A program made the position numbers and the translations under genes. A stretch of 64,000 nt of DNA from Bog-756 sp963703145. Its GTDB lineage: Bacteria; Actinomycetota; Acidimicrobiia; Acidimicrobiales; RAAP-2. Under the pieces are notes generated by a model. The model saw only the letters and a program-made list of their open reading frames with translations. It had not been told where the DNA came from and did not search any database. Shown one piece after another: positions 8,116-16,373 of this stretch (its first letter is position 1; each line of letters starts with the position of its first letter). The stretch spans positions 186,001-250,000 of the forward strand of contig OY969793.1 in the NCBI GenBank assembly GCA_963703145.1. Reading direction: 5' to 3'.

Positions 8116-9009
8116 ATGCGCATCGGAATAATGGACATGTCGGTCAATCGGGGCGAAATGGCCAATGTCGCAACGGCGGTGGCCGATGCCGCGGCGATTA
8201 GAGCGGCAAGCTTTTGGGCCCCGAACTTCTTCGGACTCGACTGTCTCACGGTGCTGGCTGTCGCTGGGAGCCAGGTGCCATCGATTGAGTTGGGCACTGC
8301 TGTCATCCCAATCTTCGGTCGACATCCTCGCGCGCTGGCCCAACAGGCCTTAACAGTGCATTCGGTCACAGGACATCGTCTGACACTCGGCATCGGGCTG
8401 TCCCACCGTTCGTTGGTCGAAGGTGTCGTGGGTGACTGGCCGTCGTCTCCGGTTTCCTACCTCGCCCGCTACCTCGAACAGCTGGTGCCGCTCTGCACAA
8501 TCCCTGGGGATCGCCAGTCGGCTCTCAGTCTTCAGATCCCGCTCGATCACTCGCTACCAGTCGTCACGGCCGCCCTCGGTCCGAAGACTCTGGCGGTGGC
8601 GGGTGCCCTCACTGATGGAGTTGTTCTTTGGTGTGTCGGTCCGAAAACCATCGCCGAGGTAACCGTTCCCGTGCTTGCTCAAGCTGCGGCACTGACTGAC
8701 CGTTCCACTCCTCGGGTCGTCGCCGGCGTCCCAGTCTGCGTGACTCGAGATACGGCGACGGCGCGGAGCGGTATCGCCCGCCGATTGGGGCAGTTCGACG
8801 CGCTGCCTTCGTACGATGCGTCGCTGAGAAGAGAGGGAATTCGCTCCATTGGAGAGTTGGCGGTGGTTGGGAATCGGCAAGAAGTTAAGGATGGCATCGA
8901 CCGGTTCCGACAGGCGGGCGTCACCGAATTCCTTTGGAACGACGCAGCAGTGACCCAGTACGAAAAGGACGCAGGCCGCGATTGTCTACAGGAAGCTCTG
9001 GCCCACTGA
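8116..9009 (+). CDS. LLM-class (F420-dependent) oxidoreductase
   Basis: 297 aa. The luciferase-like signature is seen in the strand SIELGTAVIPIFGRHPRALA and VTGHRLTLGIGLSHRSLVEG, with LGPKTLAVAGALTDGVVLW near 155-173. This G-P-K-T/N-(x)-A-x-A-G/V pattern recurs in the LLM proteins at 39218 and 49204. The gene starts 59 bases after the kinase-like gene and probably ends the operon. It converges with the SMP-30 gene at 9134. Confidence 0.88.
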   Translation: MRIGIMDMSVNRGEMANVATAVADAAAIRAASFWAPNFFGLDCLTVLAVAGSQVPSIELGTAVIPIFGRHPRALAQQALTVHSVTGHRLTLGIGLSHRSLVEGVVGDWPSSPVSYLARYLEQLVPLCTIPGDRQSALSLQIPLDHSLPVVTAALGPKTLAVAGALTDGVVLWCVGPKTIAEVTVPVLAQAAALTDRSTPRVVAGVPVCVTRDTATARSGIARRLGQFDALPSYDASLRREGIRSIGELAVVGNRQEVKDGIDRFRQAGVTEFLWNDAAVTQYEKDAGRDCLQEALAH

Positions 9010-9133
9010 CCTCCGTGTTAGGGATGTGTGGCCCAAGGAATGATCTGGTTCGCGGACGAGATGCACAACGAAAGTTGAGGAATCAGCAGCCGTGGGAAGG
9101 AGGAATGGAAACCACCCTTTTTTGGTCACCGGG

Positions 9134-9973
9134 TCACGGAATCCCTGCACCTGCGATCGGTACACGAACAATGTCGATTCGAGCATCGTGTGTTCCCCGA
9201 AGCGCTTCCGGGGCATGGTCGTTTGCCGAAAGCAGGAAGAGGGTCCTCCTCTCGGGTCCTCCCAATGCACAGGCGATTGCCATCCGCCCGTCAACCGAGA
9301 TTGACTCGGCGACGACGCCACCAGGCAGAAGTCGTTGAAACTCTCGAGCGAGAGGCATAGCTGCCCACACTGCGCCCTCTTCATCAAGGCAAATCCCGTC
9401 TGGACCGCGGCCAGGGCATTCGGCGTAGGTGCGACGCTGCGAAAGCGAGCCATCGGTAGCAATATCAAAGGCCGTCAACCGCCTACCGAGGGATTCGGCA
9501 ACGATCAGAACCTCCCCATTTGGCGTGATCACGCTTCCATTGGGAAAGACAACGTTGTCGACGATGATCCGAGCGGCTCCGTCTGATTCCACCAGGATTA
9601 TCGGTCCTTCGGGCGAACTGGGAGACGGGAACGATCCGACATAGGCCCGCCCGTGAGAGTCGACGACCATATCGTTGCAGCCGGTCCCAACGAGGCCGCT
9701 GAGGTCGGCGTGAAGCGTCAACTGTGTGCCGTTCCAACGCAGGATCTCTCGATCAAGCATGGACACAATCAGGAGATCTCCGGTCGGAAGAAATCCCAAA
9801 CCGGATGGGCGGCGGCCAGGCAACTCAACGACGAGTTCGCTGTTTCCACTCATGTCGACCGTCCAGACGGCCTCCCCGTGCATGTCCGAAAACCACAATC
9901 GGTCGTGTCTCCAGCGTGGACCCTCGCCAAATACGAACCCCTGCGCGAGAATCTCGGGCACGATTTTGGGCAT
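9134..9973 (-). CDS. SMP-30/gluconolactonase/LRE family lactonase
   Basis: 279 aa, usual length for the six-bladed propeller lactonases. Candidate metal ligands are E17 in FGEGPRW, the Asn in VVFPNGSVITPNGEVL and the Asp in GRGPDGICLDEEGAVWAA. It hydrolyses sugar or aliphatic lactones. In this setting a lactone formed by a Baeyer-Villiger-type or F420-dependent oxidation would be a plausible substrate, which is inference. The gene is monocistronic, with an operator-like site 36 bases upstream of its ATG. Confidence 0.92.
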   Translation of the reverse strand: MPKIVPEILAQGFVFGEGPRWRHDRLWFSDMHGEAVWTVDMSGNSELVVELPGRRPSGLGFLPTGDLLIVSMLDREILRWNGTQLTLHADLSGLVGTGCNDMVVDSHGRAYVGSFPSPSSPEGPIILVESDGAARIIVDNVVFPNGSVITPNGEVLIVAESLGRRLTAFDIATDGSLSQRRTYAECPGRGPDGICLDEEGAVWAAMPLAREFQRLLPGGVVAESISVDGRMAIACALGGPERRTLFLLSANDHAPEALRGTHDARIDIVRVPIAGAGIP

Positions 9974-10008
9974 TTACACTCCAGGGTCGATGTGTCCTTA
10001 TCGTAACG

Positions 10009-10024
10009 TTGACGTCAAAGTTGT
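10009..10024. promoter_or_regulatory. Period-6 operator-like site before the SMP-30 gene
   Basis: Half-sites TTGA (10009), TCAA (10015) and TTGT (10021) contain the perfect 10-bp palindrome TTGACGTCAA (10009-10018). The site begins 36 bases upstream of the minus-strand ATG at 9973, a good position for repression of that gene. Confidence 0.65.
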
Positions 10025-10155
10025 ATCTACTGGTACAGCGGCGACCCCACTACCTATGAGGTCAGTTCATCGCGATCTCTTGGTACCAGAGCGGGCGTGC
10101 AGTCGGTGCCCATCCTTTGACACTGTCCATCGCGGGTGGTAGCAAGAACAAGGAA

Positions 10156-10177
10156 TTGATATCGACGTCGAAGTTGG
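10156..10177. promoter_or_regulatory. Period-6 operator-like site between SMP-30 and HSL genes
   Basis: Four half-sites, TTGA, TCGA, TCGA and TTGG, start at 10156, 10162, 10168 and 10174. TTGATATCGACGTC (10156-10169) is identical to 14 bases of the site at 58910-58937. It could serve the esterase gene at 10629 or the SMP-30 gene. Confidence 0.6.
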
Positions 10178-10628
10178 GGGACGCGTGAAGTTCGACACGG
10201 AGTTGGTTGGGGAGACTGTTACCGATCGCCTCGGCACGCTCAGCCGCCGAGCGGATCGCGGACTCATGGAGTTCCTGGTGGGAAGGGCCGTCGGTGGTGC
10301 TGCGTTCGAGCATCCGAGGTCAGCACCGTGACCTGGTGGAGGCGAGCGAGGCGGTTGACGCGGCTGACCTTCGCCGGTGGCCTCACTGCGGGAGACGAGA
10401 TGTCGACCCCGATTGATTGCTACGGGTGGTCTCCCTGCCTCGACGGCCGCCCTGGTGAAATCTTCGGAAGGCGTGCCGGCGACTGGCAGGGTGGAAGTAG
10501 CCGGCCTCCTAGGTACTCTTCGGGTGAATCCGGAATCATTTCTCGCGGGCAGGAGAAGTATTGGCTGAACCGATAAGTCAGGATCAGGCTGGGGGATCCG
10601 CGTACAAACCGAAGTGTGGAGGCAACAG

Positions 10629-11624
10629 GTGACGGACACTCAAGGAGATGACAACGGAGCGGGCGCCAGGCAGGTGACCAGGACGATTCATGTCCCGAAA
10701 TCGGTCAGCGCCCAAGCCCAGCAGTTTCTGGCGATGACGTCGCAGCTCGGAGTCGACAACCCGGCCCTAAGTCCAAGTGATCTCGAAGGCTGGCGTTCGA
10801 TGATCAAGGCTTCGGACGACGGCCTGATTGCAATTCTCGGCCCCCAGGTTACCGACCTCCCGTTCACCGTGGAGGAGCGGGTGACGGCAGGCGTACCCAT
10901 GTTTGTTCTGACCCCTGACGATTTGGTGCACGATGCCGAATCGCCCATCTATCTCAATATTCATGGCGGAGGACTCATCATGGGTGGAGGTGAGGCCTGT
11001 CGAATCATGTCGCTGAAGACCGCAGAGATGACGCATATGACTACGTGGTCCGTTGACTATCGAATGCCGCCTGATCACCCGTACCCAGCTGCTCTTGATG
11101 ATTGCTTGGCGGTGTATCGGGAGTTGCTGACAACCCGACCGCCCGAACGCATCGTGGTTGGTGGTGGCTCGGCCGGGGCCAATCTCGCTGCCGCGCTTGT
11201 CCTCCGTTCTCGTGACGAAGGCCTGCCGTTGCCAGCCGCTCTCGTACTGATGACGCCTGAGGCTGATCTCACCGAGTCTGGTGACACGTTCCAGACCAAC
11301 CTCGGGATCGACTCTGTGCTGACCTCAAGTCTGGCCGATTCCATAAAGCTGTACGCGGGAAATCACGATCTGAGGCACCCTTATCTGTCGCCACTCTTTG
11401 GTGATCTCACCAGTCCTTTCCCATCGACATTTCTGCAATCGGGCACTCGGGACCTCTTTCTCTCCAATACCGTCCGAATGCACCGTCGGCTTCGAGCTGG
11501 AGGGGTAGATGCTGAACTACACGTTTTTGAGGCAATGCCGCACGGCGGATTTTTCGGTGCTCCCGAGGATGACGAAATGGCGGCCGAGGTGAGAAAATTC
11601 TTGACCTCCAAGCTCGCGAACTAG
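10629..11624 (+). CDS. Alpha/beta hydrolase, hormone-sensitive-lipase family esterase
   Basis: 331 aa from GTG 10629, chosen because GGAGG at 10618-10622 sits 6 bases upstream; an in-frame GTG at 10614 would overlap that site. HSL motif NIHGGGLIMGGG forms the oxyanion hole, GGGSAGANLAAAL holds the nucleophilic Ser, SGTRDLFLSN the Asp and MPHGGFFGAPEDDEM the His. It hydrolyses carboxylic esters of short to medium chain. A 50-residue N-terminal cap segment precedes the hydrolase core. It stands alone on the plus strand, downstream of the operator-containing gap. Confidence 0.92.
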   Translation: MTDTQGDDNGAGARQVTRTIHVPKSVSAQAQQFLAMTSQLGVDNPALSPSDLEGWRSMIKASDDGLIAILGPQVTDLPFTVEERVTAGVPMFVLTPDDLVHDAESPIYLNIHGGGLIMGGGEACRIMSLKTAEMTHMTTWSVDYRMPPDHPYPAALDDCLAVYRELLTTRPPERIVVGGGSAGANLAAALVLRSRDEGLPLPAALVLMTPEADLTESGDTFQTNLGIDSVLTSSLADSIKLYAGNHDLRHPYLSPLFGDLTSPFPSTFLQSGTRDLFLSNTVRMHRRLRAGGVDAELHVFEAMPHGGFFGAPEDDEMAAEVRKFLTSKLAN

Positions 11625-11893
11625 CCAGGGGGACGCATTTCGGGATGGACCGGGGCAAGCGATCCTCATTGATGGGGCAACCGCGGATGTGGGCGATCGG
11701 TTCCCATTTTTTCTGTCCGAAGGTCTTTCGTAAGATCAGCCGAATCCACATCGGGCGTGTCAAATGATTCTGCAGCGTGCGGATAGCAGTCGGAGATCTG
11801 CTCATACCGTTCCTATCGTGACAGTAGTTAGTTGCTGAGCACAGCCCTGGTTTTGTCCGCCGAGCGACAGGCCGTCCTGGGGAGGAGACCTAA

Positions 11894-12847
11894 ATGACCG
11901 GTCCGACTGTCGACATCAGTGTTGGTGTCGTCACCAGTGGCGATGCCCTGGAGGCACGTGAGCTCGAGGACCGTCCGATCGACTCCCTGTGGGTCGGGGG
12001 CCACATCGCTTCCCGCAATCCGAGTCCGGAAGTGATGATTGGACTGGCCCGGCTGGCGACGGTGACTGAGCGAGTGACTGTCGGGAGCTCCATCCTCCTC
12101 CTGCCGCTCTATCCTCCAGCTCTCCTAGCCAAGCAGATCGCTGACCTTGACCGGGCTAGCCGGGGGCGCTTGGTGCTGGGTGTCGGGGTCGGCGGCGAGT
12201 ACCCGCAAGAGTTCCGCGCCGTCGGTGTCCCAATCGAGGAACGGGGCCGTCGGATGAACGAGATCATTCCACTCCTCCGTCGCCTGTGGTCGGCCACCGA
12301 GGTCACGCATGACGGGCGCTACTACGCGATGGAGGAAGTCCGAATCCATCCGGCTCCGCAGCAAACGGGAGGCCCACCCATTGTTGTGGCGGGTCGGAAG
12401 GAAGCGGCGATGCGCCGGGCCGGCACCCTCGGCGACGGGTGGTTTCCTTATTTGTACTCTCCTCGGCAGTATGCCGATTCGGTGGCCACGATCAAACAGG
12501 TTGCCGAAGAAGCAGGGCGAAGCCTGGCCGGGTTCATCTGGTGCGTCTGGATCTTTCTCAACATCAACAAGGACGCTGACACGGCCCGTGAGGAGGCCAC
12601 TCGCTCGATGGGCAGCACCTACAACCAAGACTTCAGGGCGATGCTCGACCGAGTAGCCGCTGCCGGTACCGCAGTGGATGTGACTAGAAAGCTCGTTGAG
12701 TTCTACGACGCTGGAGCCCGTCACTTCGTCTTCCTCCCCGCCACTGCAGGGGGCGATCAGCGACCGGTACTTGACCGACTACTGGCCGAGGTCATGCCTG
12801 CAGTTCGCGACCACATTACCGCTCGGGCTGAACCGACCGATCGGTGA
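11894..12847 (+). CDS. LLM-class (F420-dependent) oxidoreductase
   Basis: 317 aa. Luciferase-like barrel with SIDSLWVGGH-type N-terminal strand (seen as PIDSLWVGGHI), RVTVGSSILLLPLYPPALLAKQ, SRGRLVLGVGVGGEYPQEF and the loop GGPPIVVAGRKEAAMRRAG. The sequence is close to the F420-dependent MER-like or glucose-6-phosphate dehydrogenase-like group rather than to the other LLM proteins here. GGGGAGGA just upstream of the ATG is a strong ribosome-binding site. It is monocistronic and converges with the SDR gene at 12937. Its upstream gap (11625-11893) has no period-6 site. Confidence 0.9.
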   Translation: MTGPTVDISVGVVTSGDALEARELEDRPIDSLWVGGHIASRNPSPEVMIGLARLATVTERVTVGSSILLLPLYPPALLAKQIADLDRASRGRLVLGVGVGGEYPQEFRAVGVPIEERGRRMNEIIPLLRRLWSATEVTHDGRYYAMEEVRIHPAPQQTGGPPIVVAGRKEAAMRRAGTLGDGWFPYLYSPRQYADSVATIKQVAEEAGRSLAGFIWCVWIFLNINKDADTAREEATRSMGSTYNQDFRAMLDRVAAAGTAVDVTRKLVEFYDAGARHFVFLPATAGGDQRPVLDRLLAEVMPAVRDHITARAEPTDR

Positions 12848-12936
12848 AACAGGCCAGGCCGATTGTTTGAGCTGGGTACCGCAGCTCCAGATTGGAGTGC
12901 GTACGCCTACTGACCCCTGGGCCGAGGTCTCTCTGC

Positions 12937-13722
12937 CTAGCGGGCTACATAGCCCCCGTCGATCGGCAAGAGCACTCCCGTGATATTGGCGGCAGCATCC
13001 GAACACAGGAACACTGCCGCCTCGGCACAATCCTCGGCGGTGATCGGCTGACCTAGTGGGTGGTTGGCCCCAACGGTCTTGCCGATCTCCTCGTAGGCAT
13101 CAGCATCAACTGCCAATCCTCCAGCTTCCATGAAGCGCGTATAGGGCATTCCGGCCGGACAGATGGCATTGGCCCGGATACCAAAGGGGGCACCTTCGAT
13201 GGCGACCGCCTTGGTCAGGAGGTGTACGCCGCCCTTGGTCGCGCCGTAGACCGATCCTCCCCAGCTAACCAGGCCGGCGACTGATCCGGTATTTAGGATA
13301 ACGCCACCACGACCCTGCTCCTTGAACCGAATCACTGCATGTTTGGAGCCGAAGAAGATCCCTCCCAGATTCACGCCGACGAGTCGCTGAAAATCCTCCG
13401 CCGAGTGCTCCTCCAATGTCATCCCGAGTCGAGGTGTCGGGATTCCGGCATTGTTGTACAGCACATCAAGGCCCCCGAAGGCATCGGCGGTGGCTGCAAG
13501 CATGGCGACAACATCCTCCTCGACCGAGACGTCAGCCTGAACGGGTATCGCTGTCCCACCCTGCTTCTCGATCAGATGGACCGTTTCCTTGGCCCGATCC
13601 AGATCCACATCCGCACAAGCGACCCGTGCACCCTCTCTGGCGAAGCGGAGGGCAGACGCCTGTCCAACGCCAGCGCCAGCACCCGTGATCGCGGTGCTCT
13701 TTCCTTCGAGAAGTTCGCTCAC
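12937..13722 (-). CDS. Short-chain dehydrogenase/reductase (SDR)
   Basis: 261 aa classical SDR. The cofactor motif is TGAGAGVGQA (near 13-22), followed by ADVD, which suggests NAD(H) preference, then NNAG, and the catalytic Ser...Tyr-x3-Lys in GSVAGLVSWGGSVYGATKGG. It oxidises or reduces a secondary alcohol/ketone. Its ATG overlaps the aldehyde dehydrogenase stop (ATGA 13719-13722). It is the last gene of the minus-strand ligase/alcohol dehydrogenase/aldehyde dehydrogenase/SDR operon. Confidence 0.92.
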   Translation of the reverse strand: MSELLEGKSTAITGAGAGVGQASALRFAREGARVACADVDLDRAKETVHLIEKQGGTAIPVQADVSVEEDVVAMLAATADAFGGLDVLYNNAGIPTPRLGMTLEEHSAEDFQRLVGVNLGGIFFGSKHAVIRFKEQGRGGVILNTGSVAGLVSWGGSVYGATKGGVHLLTKAVAIEGAPFGIRANAICPAGMPYTRFMEAGGLAVDADAYEEIGKTVGANHPLGQPITAEDCAEAAVFLCSDAAANITGVLLPIDGGYVAR

Positions 13723-15188
13723 TTCAGCTCACCTATCGAAACGTGCTTCACTTCTTGGAACGATCTGATGCCATCTGGACCTCGCTCGCGCCCGAGACCG
13801 CTTTGTTTGTAGCCACCGGCCGGGGCGTACGCACTGAAGATGCTGGCGTTCACGTTGACGGCTCCAGTCCGGAGTCGACGAGCAATCGCGGTGGCAGTGG
13901 CGACGTCCCGGCCGTAGACCTGGCCCGAAAGTCCATATGGGCTGGCGTTGGCGATGCGGACGGCATCGTCGAGGTCTTCGTATCCGAGAATCCCGATAAT
14001 GGGACCAAAGATCTCGTCCTGTGCTGCAGGATTGTCATTGTTGGGGAGGTCGAGGACGGTGGGCTCGAAGTAGTAGCCGCGATCGAGCCCTTCTGGCCGA
14101 CTGCCACCGCACGCAACCTTTCCGCCGTCATTCTCGGCGAGGGTGACGTATCGTTCGCAGCGTTCCCGTTGCGCGGCGCTAATCAACGGACCCATCAGCA
14201 TGGTCGGATCGTTTGGATCCCCAACGGTGATGTTGCCATAGGACGAACTGACCGCTTCGATGACCTCCTCTTTCCGCGAATTGGGAACAAGCATCCGGGT
14301 GGCGGCGACACAGGCTTGCCCAGCGGTCATCGCAACGACGGCCATGGCGCCAGCCGGCGCATGATCAAGGGCATCATCCAGATAAATCTGGGCTGATTTA
14401 CCACCCAGCTCGAGGGCCACTCGCTTCACCGAAGGTGCGGCCTGCGCCAAGATTTGTCGGCCCACGGCTGTCGATCCGGTGAAGGAAATCATGTCGACCC
14501 TTGGGTCGGTGGTGAGCAACTCGGCGGCATCCGAACCGTCCTCGACCACAACACTGAGCACGCCCGGAGGAAGGCCGGCGGCATCGGCAGCGGCGCCAAA
14601 GGCGAGGGAAGAGAGCGGTGTCAGAGGACTGGGGCGTAGGACGACCGAGTTGCCTGCCATGAGTGCCGGAATCAGCTTTTGGAACGCCATGATCATTGCG
14701 CCGTTGTATGGCGTGATCGCCACGATGACACCCACGGGCTCGTGACGCCGAATACTGAGGACAACTCGGCCGCGGACGAGATCATCGACCGGGACAGGAT
14801 TAGCCTCTTCGTGGGACATGGACTGATACAGGTCGATCGTCTGACGTCCAAGCGCGATACCCATCGAGATCTGAGCGGCCTCGGCAAGGAACCGAGGCTG
14901 GCCGGCCTCAGCCATGACTGTCGCCACAATGTTTTCCTTATCGCCTTCAAGGTGATCGAGCAGAGCGCTAAGGACTCGGGCGCGCTCTGTGGGCGAACAT
15001 TCGGCCCATGTCCCTTCGTCGAAGGTACTTCGTGCCGATTTGATAGACCGATCCACTTCGGGCAGGGGCGTCACGGCGGCATCGCTGATGATCGATTCAT
15101 CCGCGGGATTTTCGACCGCAAACGTACGGTCACCCTCTACCCAGGTACCAGCGACATATGACTGAGCGCCACTAACAAAATTGGTCAT
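13719..15188 (-). CDS. NAD(P)-dependent aldehyde dehydrogenase
   Basis: 489 aa, full length for the family. FTGST (236-240), general base E260 in ELGGKSAQ, and nucleophile C293 in AGQACVAATR are all present, as is FGPIIGILGY. It converts an aldehyde to the acid. It follows the Zn alcohol dehydrogenase gene (38-base gap) and is coupled to the SDR. With the acyl-CoA ligase upstream the operon can take an alcohol through aldehyde and acid to a CoA ester, which is a context-based inference. Confidence 0.95.
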   Translation of the reverse strand: MTNFVSGAQSYVAGTWVEGDRTFAVENPADESIISDAAVTPLPEVDRSIKSARSTFDEGTWAECSPTERARVLSALLDHLEGDKENIVATVMAEAGQPRFLAEAAQISMGIALGRQTIDLYQSMSHEEANPVPVDDLVRGRVVLSIRRHEPVGVIVAITPYNGAMIMAFQKLIPALMAGNSVVLRPSPLTPLSSLAFGAAADAAGLPPGVLSVVVEDGSDAAELLTTDPRVDMISFTGSTAVGRQILAQAAPSVKRVALELGGKSAQIYLDDALDHAPAGAMAVVAMTAGQACVAATRMLVPNSRKEEVIEAVSSSYGNITVGDPNDPTMLMGPLISAAQRERCERYVTLAENDGGKVACGGSRPEGLDRGYYFEPTVLDLPNNDNPAAQDEIFGPIIGILGYEDLDDAVRIANASPYGLSGQVYGRDVATATAIARRLRTGAVNVNASIFSAYAPAGGYKQSGLGRERGPDGIRSFQEVKHVSIGELK

Positions 15189-15226
15189 GATCCCATTTCC
15201 CCATTCATTGATGCAGAAGCTCGTTC

Positions 15227-16351
15227 TTAGAGCCGATAGTCGATGATCCCTCGGAGGTTGTTTCCTGATCGCATGTCGTCGTAGCCCTCATTGAGGCCCT
15301 CGAGGGCGTACCGGCGAGTAATAAGCTCCTCTAACTTGAGTCGACCTTGGCGGTACATCTCGAGGAGGGCGGGGATGTCCTTGCTGGGACTGGAGGCACC
15401 GAACAATGAACCCTGGAGCCGCTTCTGATAGAGGACAATGTGCCTGAGGGAGATAGGAAGTGCGACGTCGTCTGCTGCTCGCGGCAGTCCGGTTAATACG
15501 CAGGTGCCAGCCTTCCGAATTGCATTGACACCCTGTGCCACGTGTTCGCCTGTGGTTACTCCAACACAGATGATGCAAGAGTCGGCACCCTGCCCATTGG
15601 TAAAGCTCTGGGCGATGCTCGTCGCTTCCTCCATGGAGGAAACCGCGTGTGTCGCTCCGAACCCAAAGGAGGCCGATCGCTTCATCTCCACCGGGTCAAC
15701 AGCGATAACCACTGATGCACCGGCATGAGCAGCACCCTGTACGGCGTTCATGCCGATACCGCCGGTGCCCATGACGATCACCACGTCACCGGGACTCACG
15801 TCGGCCGAGTGGACAGCAGATCCCCAACCCGTGCCTACGCCGCAACTCGTCAAGCAGGCCACATCCAGGGGCACATCGTCGGGACACTTGACCGCAGATT
15901 GCACTGACACGGTTGACCATTCACTGAAGGTCGCCACGCCCGCTGCCTGCCCGATTGCCTTTCCGTCGAGGCTCATGCGACGACTCCCGTCCTCCCTCAC
16001 TCCCGAGAGGATTCGTGCTCCGTTGTCGCAGAGGTTTTGCATACCCGAGGCACACCATCGACAGAGGCCGCACATGGGGAGAAACGTGAGGACGACCCGG
16101 TCGCCCACCGCCCAACCTGGGGTATTTGGCCCAACCTCTTCCACGATACCCGCCCCTTCGTGGCCGCCGGCCAAGGGCAAGGCCTCTGGCGGGATCGGTA
16201 GATCTCCCGTGAGGATGTGATCGTCGGAGTGGCAGAGACCTGCGGCTGCCATTTTGACCAACAACTCGCCTTGGCGAGGTGGCTCGAGATCTAGATCAAC
16301 CACCTCCCACTTTCCGGGCTGGTCGAACAGTACTGCTGCCTTGGTTCGCAA
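15227..16351 (-). CDS. Zn-dependent MDR alcohol dehydrogenase (NDMA-type/Rxyl_3153-like)
   Basis: 374 aa. The catalytic zinc ligands appear as GLCHSDDH (C40) and GGHEGAG (H64), and the structural zinc cysteines as CGLCRWCASGMQNLC (C94, C97, C100, C108). The Rossmann motif is GTGGIGMNAVQGAA. The combination with TSCGVGTGWGSAV is typical of actinobacterial class-III-like alcohol dehydrogenases, some of which carry a tightly bound cofactor. It is similar to the protein at 57722. Second gene of the minus-strand operon, 22 bases after the ligase. Confidence 0.92.
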   Translation of the reverse strand: MRTKAAVLFDQPGKWEVVDLDLEPPRQGELLVKMAAAGLCHSDDHILTGDLPIPPEALPLAGGHEGAGIVEEVGPNTPGWAVGDRVVLTFLPMCGLCRWCASGMQNLCDNGARILSGVREDGSRRMSLDGKAIGQAAGVATFSEWSTVSVQSAVKCPDDVPLDVACLTSCGVGTGWGSAVHSADVSPGDVVIVMGTGGIGMNAVQGAAHAGASVVIAVDPVEMKRSASFGFGATHAVSSMEEATSIAQSFTNGQGADSCIICVGVTTGEHVAQGVNAIRKAGTCVLTGLPRAADDVALPISLRHIVLYQKRLQGSLFGASSPSKDIPALLEMYRQGRLKLEELITRRYALEGLNEGYDDMRSGNNLRGIIDYRL

Positions 16352-16373
16352 GGAGCCTCCTCTGGTTGACGAT

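Larger units (their letters stand above)
9974..10628. other. Gap of about 650 bases with two operators and two doubtful small ORFs
   Basis: Beyond the operator-like sites at 10009 and 10156, plus-strand GTG 10185 opens a 48-codon frame (stop 10329-10331) after GGGGGA at 10176-10181. It overlaps a second GTG frame (10328-10576, 82 codons) in the GTGA style seen between real genes here. A third frame (10377-10568) reads more like ordinary protein (GLPASTAALVKSSEGVPATG). None matches a family I recognise. A decayed gene or non-coding leader is equally possible. Confidence 0.35.
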
